NCBI GenBank assembly: GCA_013297875.1
Contig: JAAFIW010000009.1
Coordinates: 1-64,000 of the forward strand
Direction of reading: 5' to 3'
DNA from: Comamonadaceae bacterium
GTDB lineage: Bacteria; Pseudomonadota; Gammaproteobacteria; Burkholderiales; Burkholderiaceae_C
DNA: 64,000 nt
Part shown: positions 26,911 through 35,161 of the stretch, in pieces
Layout: every line of letters starts with the position of its first letter
Numbering within the stretch: position 1 is the stretch's first letter
The notes under the pieces: generated by a model
What the model saw: only the letters and a program-made list of their open reading frames with translations
Databases searched by the model: none
What the model was told of the DNA's origin: nothing
Made by a program: the position numbers and the translations under genes

Positions 26911-26918
26911 AGTCAGTC

Positions 26919-27149
26919 TTAGCCTTTCGGGGGATGTGGATCATTGCCGTGGCTGTCTCGCGAGCGAATGGTTCCGTCGGCACGATGAATGAAGAGTTCA
27001 GCCCCTTGGTTTTGACTGATGCCGCGGGCCCGGTCAATTGCTTGCTGTTGCTTATCAAAAACCTCGGTTACGCGACTTGAGCCGCTACGACGGATAGCCC
27101 ATCCGCTGGGATGAGGCACAACATGTTGAGAAGACTTGGAAGACATTGA
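26919..27149 (-). CDS. DUF2188-domain small protein
   Basis: 76 residues from the ATG at 27149, with AAGGA 6 bases upstream; the frame runs on to 27224 without such a site. It matches DUF2188 almost throughout: HVVPHPSGWAIRRSGSSR, AIDRARGISQNQGAELFIH, then RADGTIRSRDSHGND-PHPPKG. These are short beta-rich proteins of unknown role. First gene of the two-gene unit with the Cas2-fold protein, in the order expected if it were the antitoxin or partner. Confidence 0.8.
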   Translation of the reverse strand, partial: SMSSKSSQHVVPHPSGWAIRRSGSSRVTEVFDKQQQAIDRARGISQNQGAELFIHRADGTIRSRDSHGNDPHPPKG

Positions 27150-27299
27150 AATTTCCTTAAACTGGTTAAACAAGGCGTCGAAGACGCTCATAGACACCTT
27201 CGACGTTGCGAAGGGCGCCAACACTCAATGGAGCGGATCGGGCTACTTGAGCCGAGTTAGCGGTGTACGCACAACATAAATCCTCGCAATCCGAGCGGA

Positions 27300-27447
27300 A
27301 TTCATGTCGACCCAGTTCGCGGTAAACTCAAGGGCTGTCTCCCCAGACTGCCTTAGGAAATCCACGACGGATTGACAAGCCATCGATTGCTCAACTCGAT
27401 GGAGCAAGGGCCGAAGCCTTCGGGTTGTCGGCCCTTGCTGCTTTTAC
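27300..27447 (+). ncRNA. Candidate small RNA ending in two hairpins
   Basis: A 7-bp stem CCATCGA/TCGATGG (27380-27402) abuts a 12-bp stem AGCAAGGGCCGA/TCGGCCCTTGCT (27403-27439), followed by GCTTTTA. No open frame ends here, so the terminator-like structure has no known gene to stop. The 5' end is a guess. It could also be a leader element or read from the other strand. Confidence 0.3.
27403..27446 (+). terminator. Terminator-like hairpin with no upstream gene
   Basis: A 12-bp perfect stem, 13-nt loop, then a short T-run (27442-27445). Confidence 0.55.
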
Positions 27448-27552
27448 AGCGCCCGAAAGCGTTAGCACTGTAACATGGAGAGTGCCAGCTCCGCAATGAA
27501 GAACACGTTTTCCATTGAAAACCTGTTGATAAGTCCTATTTTGTGATTTTGG

Positions 27553-27581
27553 TTGACATTTTTTCGCATACAAAGCATAGT
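27553..27581 (+). promoter_or_regulatory. Sigma-70-type promoter for the XRE/ImmA pair
   Basis: TTGACA (27553-27558), a 17-bp spacer and CATAGT (27576-27581). Transcription would begin about at the ATG at 27589, so the message may be leaderless. Confidence 0.5.
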
Positions 27582-27588
27582 CACAACT

Positions 27589-27891
27589 ATGGTTGATTTT
27601 GATTTTTATGTTCAATTTGGGCAGCGTGTCCGATATTTTCGCCGTCACCTGCGACTGAGTCAGGAAAGGCTTGCGGACATGACTCAGATAGGGAGAGCGA
27701 CAGTTGCGTCCATCGAAAGTGGGCGCCAAGCGGTAGCTTTGCATCAGGCAATTAAGCTGAGTGAAGCGCTTAAAGTAGACATTGCGCAGCTTGTCAATGC
27801 TCCCAAATCATCCGAAATTTCCAGTTTAGGCAACGTACTTGCAGACCAAGACCTTCAAATTTTGGAACAGCTCCGTGCTGAACTGGTATGA
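27589..27891 (+). CDS. XRE-family helix-turn-helix regulator
   Basis: 100 residues from the ATG at 27589. The HTH (FGQRVRYFRRHLRLSQERLADM, then GRATVASIESGRQ) is canonical Cro/CI type. The C-terminus is short and acidic. Its stop overlaps the ATG of the metalloprotease gene (ATGA), implying translational coupling. It probably represses its own promoter, which overlaps the start. Confidence 0.88.
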   Translation: MVDFDFYVQFGQRVRYFRRHLRLSQERLADMTQIGRATVASIESGRQAVALHQAIKLSEALKVDIAQLVNAPKSSEISSLGNVLADQDLQILEQLRAELV

Positions 27892-28424
27892 AAACTCGCG
27901 CGACCATAGAAGAATTGGCTGGCAGTCTTCGAGTTAAAGCAAACCAATTGAGCATCCCCGTAGATCCGGTTGAGGTAGCCGAACATCTTGGCTGTCGTGT
28001 GGTAGTAAGGGATTTCTCAGAGGACTTGTCTGGAGTTTTACTGCGGAACGGGGCCGAGAAAGTTATCGCAGTTAGCGCATCTGATGGACCACTTCGAAGG
28101 CGATTTACCATCGCCCACGAGTGTGGACATTTAGCGTTGAATCACGCTGGCGAAGTATTTATCGACAAACAGGTCGTCAATCGTAGAGACGGAAATTCAT
28201 CGCTTGCGATTGACGAGCAAGAGATTGAAGCAAATCAGTTCGCGGCATCACTTTTGATGCCACGCAAAGAGATTGTCCAACAGCTGGATCAGCTGATTCA
28301 AACATACAAAATGCGTGCGGTTCTCATTGAACTGATGGCCAGCAAATTCAAGATAAGCAAGCCAGCGATGGAGTATCGCCTTGTCAACTTAGGGCTTATT
28401 GCGTCCCCTGATGATGGGGAATAG
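27888..28424 (+). CDS. ImmA/IrrE-family metallo-endopeptidase
   Basis: 178 residues. The zinc site HECGHLALNH (near residue 80) and the later E-I-E-A-N-Q-F-A-A-S-L-L-M-P helix with the third ligand are typical. Such proteases cleave a partner HTH repressor to switch on mobile-element or stress genes; here the partner would be the XRE protein encoded just before. Its 3' end overlaps the convergent MFS-PlsC gene by 29 bases, suggesting this pair was inserted there. No phage genes are nearby. Confidence 0.88.
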   Translation: MKTRATIEELAGSLRVKANQLSIPVDPVEVAEHLGCRVVVRDFSEDLSGVLLRNGAEKVIAVSASDGPLRRRFTIAHECGHLALNHAGEVFIDKQVVNRRDGNSSLAIDEQEIEANQFAASLLMPRKEIVQQLDQLIQTYKMRAVLIELMASKFKISKPAMEYRLVNLGLIASPDDGE

Positions 28425-30369
28425 CTTCGAATGACGCGTGGGACAACAGTCTTTCGACGGTAGCTTGCAACCCCTCCACCGTCACGTCAGAAGCCCCCAC
28501 CGCCTCCCCCACATTCAACCCCACCCGGCTCAAAACCCCCCGCCGAAACGGCCGTACCATCGCGCCGCCTTGCTCCACCCGGCTGAAAAACGAGCCCCAC
28601 AGATTCGTCAGCGCCATCGGTATCACCGGCGGCTGCAGGCCTTCTTTCCCAGCCTCTTCCAGAATTTTCATGATGCCGCCCTTGAACGGCTGCAGCGTGC
28701 CGTCTTTGGTGATGCCGCCTTCGGGGAAGATGGCCAGCAAGTCACCCTCGCGCAGCACCTGGGCTGATGCGGCGAAGGCGGCTTCGTAGGCTGCCGGGTC
28801 TTCGGCTCGGGGGGCGATGGGAATGGCTTTGGCGAGCTTAAACAGGGCACCGAGCACCGGGATTTTGAAGATGCGGTGGTCCATGACGAAGCGGATGGGG
28901 CGGGGGCTGGCGGCCATTAGCAGCACGGCGTCGATGAAGCTGACGTGGTTGCACACCAAAATGGCGGCACCCTGGGTGGGGATGTTGTGGTCGCCAGTGA
29001 TTTTGAAGCGGTAGACCAGGCGCGAGGCCACCCAGGCCACGAAGCGCAGCAGGTACTCGGGTACCAGCATGAAGATGTAAAACGCCACCACGGCGTTGGC
29101 CAGGCCCACCAGCAAAAAGATGGTGGGAATACTCACCTTGGCAGCCAGCAGGGCACCGGCGATCACGGAGCTTGCGATCATGAACAGGGCGTTCAGGATG
29201 TTGTTGGCCGCGATGATGCGGGCGCGGTGGGTGGGCTGGCTGCGCAGCTGGATCAGGGCGTACATGGGCACGCTGTACAGGCCGGCAAACAGGCTGAGCA
29301 GGGCCAGGTCGGCCAGCACGCGCCAGTGAGCACTCATGCTCAAAAACTGGCCGATGCTCAGGTCGTTGTTGGGCGGCAGGCCGCGCGAGGCAAAGTACAA
29401 GTCAATGGCAAACACGCTCATGCCAATTGCGCCCAGCGGCACCAGGCCGATTTCGACGTGGCGTTTGCTCAGAACCTCGCACAGCAGCGAGCCGGTGCCG
29501 ATGCCAATCGAAAACACCACCAGCAGCAGCGACGCCACTTGCGCATTGCCGTGCAGCACCTCTTTGGCAAAGCTGGGGAACTGGCTTAAAAACACCGCGC
29601 CGAAAAACCACATCCAGCTGATGCCCAAGAGCGAGCGAAACACCACCAGGTTGCCATGCGCCAGTTTCAGGTTGCGCCAGGTCTCAGACAACGGGTTCCA
29701 GTTGATGACCAGGCCGGGGTCGGTGGCCGGTGCTTTTGGGATGTATTGGGCAACTGCGCGGCCCAGCACGGCCAACAACACGCAGGCAATGGCCACGTCG
29801 CGGTGCCCCGTTTCAGGTATGGCCACCAGCAGGCCACCAGCCACATTGCCCAGCAAAATGGCCACAAAGGTGCCCATCTCCACCATGCCGTTGCCACCGG
29901 TGAGTTCGCGTTCATTGAGCACCTGCGGCAGGTAGGCAAATTTCACCGGGCCAAACAGGGTGGAGTGCACGCCCATTAAAAACGTGCATAGCAGCAGCAC
30001 GGGCACGTTGTCGGTGGCAAAGCCGAAAGCGGCAATCGCCATGATGCCGATCTCGATGTTTTTGACGAAGCGGATCATGGCCGTTTTGTCGTACTTGTCG
30101 GTCAGCTGCCCGGCGGTGGCCGAGAACAGCAAAAACGGCAGGATAAACAGCGCCCCAATCACCAGCCCCGCCATCGCAGGCGGCAGCCACTGCACCTGCA
30201 GCTGGTAGGTGACCATCACGGTGAAGGCGAACTTGAACAGGTTGTCGTTGGCCGCGCCGGAAAACTGCGTCCAGAAAAACGGGGCGAAGCGGCGCTGCTT
30301 GAGCAAGGCAAACTGGTTGGGGTGGGCGTGCGGATCGGGTGCGGGCGAAGCGGCGATGGTTGTTGTCAT
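28396..30369 (-). CDS. LplT-like MFS transporter fused to a PlsC acyltransferase
   Basis: 657 residues. Residues 1-425 have 12 hydrophobic helices of a major facilitator, starting FFWTQFSGAANDNLFKFAF as in lysophospholipid transporters. Residues about 450-657 are a glycerolipid acyltransferase with HX4D (NHVSFIDA) and FPEGGITKDG. This would import lysophospholipid and re-acylate it in the inner membrane. Enteric bacteria split these between LplT and Aas; here the acyl-ACP ligase domain of Aas is missing. A second, stand-alone LplT-like gene lies at 55508-56812. Confidence 0.9.
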   Translation of the reverse strand: MTTTIAASPAPDPHAHPNQFALLKQRRFAPFFWTQFSGAANDNLFKFAFTVMVTYQLQVQWLPPAMAGLVIGALFILPFLLFSATAGQLTDKYDKTAMIRFVKNIEIGIMAIAAFGFATDNVPVLLLCTFLMGVHSTLFGPVKFAYLPQVLNERELTGGNGMVEMGTFVAILLGNVAGGLLVAIPETGHRDVAIACVLLAVLGRAVAQYIPKAPATDPGLVINWNPLSETWRNLKLAHGNLVVFRSLLGISWMWFFGAVFLSQFPSFAKEVLHGNAQVASLLLVVFSIGIGTGSLLCEVLSKRHVEIGLVPLGAIGMSVFAIDLYFASRGLPPNNDLSIGQFLSMSAHWRVLADLALLSLFAGLYSVPMYALIQLRSQPTHRARIIAANNILNALFMIASSVIAGALLAAKVSIPTIFLLVGLANAVVAFYIFMLVPEYLLRFVAWVASRLVYRFKITGDHNIPTQGAAILVCNHVSFIDAVLLMAASPRPIRFVMDHRIFKIPVLGALFKLAKAIPIAPRAEDPAAYEAAFAASAQVLREGDLLAIFPEGGITKDGTLQPFKGGIMKILEEAGKEGLQPPVIPMALTNLWGSFFSRVEQGGAMVRPFRRGVLSRVGLNVGEAVGASDVTVEGLQATVERLLSHASFEAIPHHQGTQ

Positions 30370-30675
30370 TTGTGGATCCCGGAGGTTCTGGTGATGCTAC
30401 TCAATTTGTAGCTGCTTGAGCAATAAATTCGTGGGCTGAGCGCAGTTTTGATCCCGCCAGCGGGTGAAAGATATTCAGGGGTTGGGCACAGGGACAAGAA
30501 ACGGCTCCTCAAAGTGATGGGAACCGCAGTGTGCATAGCCTGGGGGGCTTCGTGGTAGCGGTTTTTCGTGAGGCTACCGGGCTTGCCTTTTGGGTATTGA
30601 GCAACGATACCGTTCAGCCGCTTTAGGCCTTCAGGTCGTCGGCGCGATCACCCCAATGCGCCGCAGAAACAGGCA
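30370..30675. other. Intergenic stretch between the MFS-PlsC and the amino-acid binding protein genes
   Basis: Contains the repeat at 30396-30438 and a weak hairpin (GGTAGC/GCTACC near 30553-30577). No gene recognised. Confidence 0.5.
30396..30438 (+). repeat. Dispersed ~42-bp repeat, copy 12
   Basis: GCTACTCAATTTGTAGCTGC then TTGAGCAATAAATTCGTGGG. Just upstream of the MFS-PlsC start. Confidence 0.88.
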
Positions 30676-31824
30676 TTACCGCAAGAAACGGCCGTCGCTG
30701 GAGACCATGGTGATGTCGACAAAAGAAGAGCCATGCCGAAGCTGCGATGAGTAGCGCAGATCGAAGCCGCCCAGATCGAGTCGGCTCATGTTCTCCATCG
30801 CGGTCACGAAGCTTTCGCGCGTCGGGTTCTTGCCTGCGGCGCGCAGACCCTCCACCATCACCCGGGCGCTGACATAACCCTGCATGGTGTTGTAGTTCAG
30901 CTCCTCGATACCCATGGCTTTCATGGCCGCCTGGTACTCCCGGGACACACGGGTGCCGGTGGCCCATGGGTAGGGCATGGTTTGCGTCACCATGATGCCT
31001 TTGACACCCGCCACGCCCAGGCCTTTGGTCAGGCCGTCAACATCCGCAACGGACAACAAGTAGAACTGCCCGGTACCGCCACGCTTGCGGTAAGCAGAGA
31101 TGAAGTCCAGCGTCCCTTTGCCCGCACTGGCCAGGATGATCACGGAGGGATTGGCCTTGAGCATGGCACTGACGGCCGCTTCCACATCGCTACCGTTGGA
31201 TTCCATCGGTACCACTGCGGCGGGTGACAGTTTGTGCTTTTGCATGGCTGTTTGAGCACCCGCCAGACCGTCTTTGCCAAACGCACTGTTGAGGTACATC
31301 ACACCAATCGATTTGATGTTTAACGTGACCATGTGATCAATCATCTTTTCAATTTCACGGACGTAGCTTGCTGTGACAGAGAAGTAATAGCGCCGGTTCT
31401 CCTTGCGCAGCGAATCGGCACCGGTGTACGGCCCTAGCAACGGCACCCGTTCTCTCTCTGCAATTTCAATCGCGGCCCCGGTGATCGGAGTCCCAAACAC
31501 ACCAAGGAGCGCGAACACATTGTCTTCCTTGATCAGCTTGTTGACATTAACGACCGCCTTGTCAACGGTGTAATCGTCGTCCAGCGAGAGCAACTTGATT
31601 TTTCGTCCGTTGACGCCGCCTTTGGCGTTCACTTCATTCAGATGCGCATTGATGCCCAAGGTAAAGGCCGTCGCCAAAGGCCCGAAAGGCCCCTTGGTTG
31701 GCGCAGTCTGGCCCAGCAAAATGGTGGTGTCCGTGATGCCGGACTGTGCATTCGCGCCCGTTGAAATAGCAACAACGAGAAAAAACTTGGCAACCGCCTG
31801 AATGAAACCCCTGTACATAAACAT
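30676..31824 (-). CDS. ABC-type branched-chain amino-acid (LivK-like) binding protein
   Basis: 382 residues with a signal peptide (MFMYRGFIQAVAKFFLVVAISTGANA). It is a type I periplasmic binding fold: ITDTTILLGQTAPTKGP at the start, LLSLDDDYTVDKAVVNVNKL, and VIILASAGKGTLDFI. The same fold is used for hydrophobic amino acids, amides and aromatic acids. No permease or ATPase genes are adjacent, so it may serve a transporter encoded elsewhere. Flanked by dispersed repeats on both sides. Confidence 0.87.
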   Translation of the reverse strand: MFMYRGFIQAVAKFFLVVAISTGANAQSGITDTTILLGQTAPTKGPFGPLATAFTLGINAHLNEVNAKGGVNGRKIKLLSLDDDYTVDKAVVNVNKLIKEDNVFALLGVFGTPITGAAIEIAERERVPLLGPYTGADSLRKENRRYYFSVTASYVREIEKMIDHMVTLNIKSIGVMYLNSAFGKDGLAGAQTAMQKHKLSPAAVVPMESNGSDVEAAVSAMLKANPSVIILASAGKGTLDFISAYRKRGGTGQFYLLSVADVDGLTKGLGVAGVKGIMVTQTMPYPWATGTRVSREYQAAMKAMGIEELNYNTMQGYVSARVMVEGLRAAGKNPTRESFVTAMENMSRLDLGGFDLRYSSQLRHGSSFVDITMVSSDGRFLR

Positions 31825-32034
31825 GTCTCCACGTGAGTGAGCTCAGATTTGGCTATTTAGTGTAAGCGTAGAAATGCGCCGCCCACCACAGAGGTGGGCC
31901 TGAGTGTCGGCCAATCGCTCAGAAGTGGGTACGCCAGAGTGCTTGCGTCAGCCTGATCGCCGGCCGGGCAAAATGCGTCAGGGTTTGCTGGTTTGCACGG
32001 GTTTCTCTTGTATGGCTCCGCGGTAGCTGCAATG

Positions 32035-32077
32035 CTATTGAATTTATAGCTATTCAAGCAATAAATACATGGGCTGA
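32035..32077 (+). repeat. Dispersed ~42-bp repeat, copy 13
   Basis: GCTATTGAATTTATAGCTAT then TCAAGCAATAAATACATGGG. Downstream of the ceramidase-like gene. Confidence 0.88.
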
Positions 32078-32091
32078 CGAACGGTTTGACC

Positions 32092-32937
32092 CTATTTTTT
32101 GAGGGCAAGCAGGCGAGAGTTGACGGTGTGCATTTGAGTGCTCGGTTGTTTATTTGCTCGCTGGCGGGTCATTTGTAGTGCATACAGCACCGGCCACGCC
32201 GCCAGGCTGGCCATCACATGCTTGAGGTTGTGGCCCGACACCCAGCCTGCGGTGAGTTCATACACCTGATGGTCAGCCAGCTCCAGTCCCTTGGCCACAG
32301 CATAAAAAACCAGCACCCAGCCCCAGCGCACGGCCAGTGCACCTGGCAGCGGCTGGCAGCGGGCCAGCCAAAGCAGCACCAACATGCCGCCAAATTGCAC
32401 CACTGCCCAAGCCAGCACATTACCGCTGGCAGCCCAGGCCCACACGCTGGTGGCTCCTGCCAGTAGCAGCAACGGGGCCGTGACTAACCCGGCGCGAGCA
32501 CTGACGCGGTCGGCCACGGCCAGCGCCAGCAGACCGGCAAACGCCACCACCATGCCCAGGCGGTCAACGGCCAAGCTGGCGTCATCCGGTGCCCAGTGGT
32601 AGTAGGCCGAGCCCGCCGCCGTGACCAGCAGCCCTACAAAAAAGAGAGCGCCTGTAGCAAGCTGCGACTGGGCTATAGCGGTATTTGACCTTGAAAACAG
32701 CGGCACCAGCCGCCACAAGCCCGCCAGGCCCAGCAGGGCAAACGGCAGGTTGGTCAACACATCCAGCGCATGCGGAATGCCGCCCCACAGCGCCTGATCG
32801 GCAAAAGCGTGTTGGTCGCCGGGCTGCACCAGCGGCGGGCCAAACACAGCCAGCGCGCCCAGGGCGACGAACACGAGAAGCAAGCCCCATTCGCGGCGGC
32901 GGGTGGGGGTGTGTGAATGAGCGGTCAGACGGGTCAA
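32092..32937 (-). CDS. Ceramidase-like (alkaline phytoceramidase/CREST) membrane protein
   Basis: 281 residues from a TTG at 32937, supported by AGGAG 7 bases upstream; the frame extends to 33084 across the divergent promoter region. Seven hydrophobic helices are visible. The CREST-type metal-binding residues appear in GSAYYHWAPDDASLAVDRLGM near the middle and GHNLKHVMASLAAWPV near the end (two His). These enzymes cleave amide bonds of sphingolipids in eukaryotes; the bacterial substrate is unknown. Divergent from phoX. Confidence 0.75.
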   Translation of the reverse strand: MTRLTAHSHTPTRRREWGLLLVFVALGALAVFGPPLVQPGDQHAFADQALWGGIPHALDVLTNLPFALLGLAGLWRLVPLFSRSNTAIAQSQLATGALFFVGLLVTAAGSAYYHWAPDDASLAVDRLGMVVAFAGLLALAVADRVSARAGLVTAPLLLLAGATSVWAWAASGNVLAWAVVQFGGMLVLLWLARCQPLPGALAVRWGWVLVFYAVAKGLELADHQVYELTAGWVSGHNLKHVMASLAAWPVLYALQMTRQRANKQPSTQMHTVNSRLLALKK

Positions 32938-33093
32938 GGCGGGCTCCTGTGGGTTGCAGATGCCGCAGTGTCGGCAAGCCCCGGCTTGCCGTGGGCGTTT
33001 GCTGTGGCCAGGCTGCTTGACTTGTCTTTTTGGTATTGTGTGGTGATACTTTTGCTGCTCCCGTTTCCACGTTTTTCTTCTCAAGGACTCACC

Positions 33094-35094
33094 ATGGCCA
33101 AAGATTTTTCACAAATGGAAGACTCCAACCGCAGCGCCAATGCGGACATTCACAGCGTGTCAGACCCCTCGCGGCGCATTTTTGTGCGCGGCGGCGTGGC
33201 CACCGCGGTCAGTGGCTTGCTGGCACCGCTGGCGTTGAACGGTTGCGCCAGCAGCCCCATGCCTGCCAGCCCGCAACCGGCAGCAGCTGCGACATCGGCT
33301 CGTGCAGCGACGGCGACCACCGCGGGCGTTCAGGGTATGGGCCGGCAGATCGGCTTTCGCAGCGTGGGCATGGCCGCGCAAGACAGCATCGTGGTGCCCC
33401 AGGGCTACACCGCCCGTGTGCTGTACCGCTGGGGCGATGCGGTGGGCCTGGCCGGCAACATGCCTGCCTTCAAGATGGACGCCAGCAACACCGCTGCCGA
33501 GCAGGCGGCGCAGGCCGGTATGCACCACGACGGCATGCATTTTTTCCCGCTGGACGGCAGCAGCCAGCGCGGCCTGCTGGCCATGAACCATGAATACTCA
33601 GACGACGGCCTGCTGCACCCCGACGGCATGAAAACCTGGAGCGCCGAAAAAGTGCGCAAGGCCATCAACGCGCACGGCGTGTCGGTGATCGAGGTGCAGG
33701 CCCCGCCCGGCCCCAACGCTGCGTGGACGGTGGTGCGCCCCTCGCGCTACGCCCGGCGCATCACCAGCGCCACGCCCATGCGCGTGGCCGGCCCCGCTGC
33801 CGGTCACGCCATGATGCGCACCGCCGCCGACCCGGCAGGCACGCAGGTGCTGGGTACGGTGAACAACTGTGCACATGGCTACACGCCCTGGGGCACCTAC
33901 CTGACCTGCGAAGAAAACTTTGTGAACTACTTCAGCGGGCCCGACCAGCCCGATGCGCACCAGCGCCGCTGGGGCCTGCGCAAAGGCGGCGCGGGCTACC
34001 GCTGGCACGAGCATGAGGAGCGCTTTGACGCCGCCAAGCACCCCAATGAGCTCAACCGCTTCGGTTGGGTGGTGGAAATCGACCCGATGGACCCGACCAG
34101 CACACCGGTCAAGCGCAGTGCCCTGGGCCGCGCCGCGCACGAGGGTGCCGCCGTGAGCACCACGGCCGATGGCCGTGCGGTGCTGTACATGGGTGAAGAC
34201 GCACGCTTTGAATACATCTACAAGTTCGTCAGCCGCGATGCCATCAAGCCTGGCGGTTTTGCGGCCAACCGCGACCTGCTGGACCACGGCACCCTGTATG
34301 TGGCCAAGTTCAATGCCGACGGCAGCGGCCAATGGATGGCGCTGACGCACGGCCAGGGGCCGTTGACAGCAGCCAACGGGTTTGCGGACCAGGGCGAGGT
34401 GGTGATCAAGTCTCGCCAGGCCAGCGACGCGCTGGGTGCCACCAAGATGGATCGCCCGGAGTGGACCGCTGTCGACCCGATCAGCAAAGAGGTGTATTGC
34501 ACGCTGACCAACAACAGCTCGCGCGGTGCCGACGGGCAGCCCGGCGTCGACGCGGCCAACCCCCGCGCCAACAACAGCATGGGCCAGATCATTCGCTGGA
34601 AAGAAGCCGGCGACCTGGACGCCACCCGCTTCAGCTGGAACCACTTTGTGCTGGCTGGTGACCCCCAGCTTGCGCGCGCCGAGGCCAAAGGCAATATCAG
34701 GGGCGATACGTTTGGCAGCCCCGATGGCTTGTGGGTGGACGGCCGCGGCGTGCTGTGGATTCAGACCGACGTCAGCACCTCGGCAATGGGCAAGGGCGAC
34801 TACGTCAACCTGCCCAACAACCAGATGCTGGCCTGCGACCCCACGGGCACGGCAGGCGGCGGCAACGACATTCGCCGCTTCCTGCTAGGCCCCGCCGGTT
34901 GCGAAGTGACGGGGGTGGTGACCACGCCCGATCACAAAACCATGTTTGTCAACATCCAGCACCCCGGCGAGTCGCCCAGCGAGCGCAGCGACCCCGATCA
35001 GCCCATGCGTTTTTCCAAGTGGCCCGACGATGGCCGCCCCCGCTCGGCCACGGTGGTGATTACCAAGAATGATGGTGGGGTGATTGGCACTTGA
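33094..35094 (+). CDS. PhoX-type alkaline phosphatase (DUF839)
   Basis: 666 residues from the ATG at 33094, with AAGG upstream. The N-terminus carries a twin-arginine signal (SRRIFVRGG, Arg 27-28) and then LALNGC, which may be a lipobox. The PhoX features include NHEYSDDGL, WGTYLTCEENFVNYF, FGWVVEIDPMDP and GVVTTPDHKTMFVNIQHPGE, containing iron/calcium ligands. It would release phosphate from organic esters in the periplasm, and belongs to proteins usually controlled by phosphate starvation. No Pho box searched successfully. Confidence 0.92.
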   Translation: MAKDFSQMEDSNRSANADIHSVSDPSRRIFVRGGVATAVSGLLAPLALNGCASSPMPASPQPAAAATSARAATATTAGVQGMGRQIGFRSVGMAAQDSIVVPQGYTARVLYRWGDAVGLAGNMPAFKMDASNTAAEQAAQAGMHHDGMHFFPLDGSSQRGLLAMNHEYSDDGLLHPDGMKTWSAEKVRKAINAHGVSVIEVQAPPGPNAAWTVVRPSRYARRITSATPMRVAGPAAGHAMMRTAADPAGTQVLGTVNNCAHGYTPWGTYLTCEENFVNYFSGPDQPDAHQRRWGLRKGGAGYRWHEHEERFDAAKHPNELNRFGWVVEIDPMDPTSTPVKRSALGRAAHEGAAVSTTADGRAVLYMGEDARFEYIYKFVSRDAIKPGGFAANRDLLDHGTLYVAKFNADGSGQWMALTHGQGPLTAANGFADQGEVVIKSRQASDALGATKMDRPEWTAVDPISKEVYCTLTNNSSRGADGQPGVDAANPRANNSMGQIIRWKEAGDLDATRFSWNHFVLAGDPQLARAEAKGNIRGDTFGSPDGLWVDGRGVLWIQTDVSTSAMGKGDYVNLPNNQMLACDPTGTAGGGNDIRRFLLGPAGCEVTGVVTTPDHKTMFVNIQHPGESPSERSDPDQPMRFSKWPDDGRPRSATVVITKNDGGVIGT

Positions 35095-35097
35095 AAC

Positions 35098-35150
35098 CAT
35101 GACAGATGACGGTATTCATCATCTGTCATGGCCGCCCAGCGCCGTCATAC
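35098..35150. repeat. Hairpin repeat after phoX
   Basis: CATGACAGATGA/TCATCTGTCATG form a perfect 12-bp stem, followed by GGCCGCCCAGCGCCGTCAT. The right half recurs at 38580-38612. Confidence 0.8.
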
Positions 35151-35161
35151 ATCATTAACCC

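Larger units (their letters stand above)
27150..27588. other. Intergenic stretch with structured RNA candidate and divergent promoters
   Basis: Holds the leader of the DUF2188 gene (minus), two consecutive hairpins at 27380-27439, and the promoter of the XRE/ImmA pair (plus). No protein frame convinces me here. Confidence 0.6.

Noticed and set aside
32640-32690. Further copy of the ~42-bp repeat in the ceramidase-like gene
   Set aside because: TAGC and GCTAT words are present, but their order and the GGGC end do not fit the consensus; counted as chance.
33598-34644. 348-residue minus-strand frame
   Set aside because: Antisense to phoX, which has a full set of family motifs and a signal peptide.
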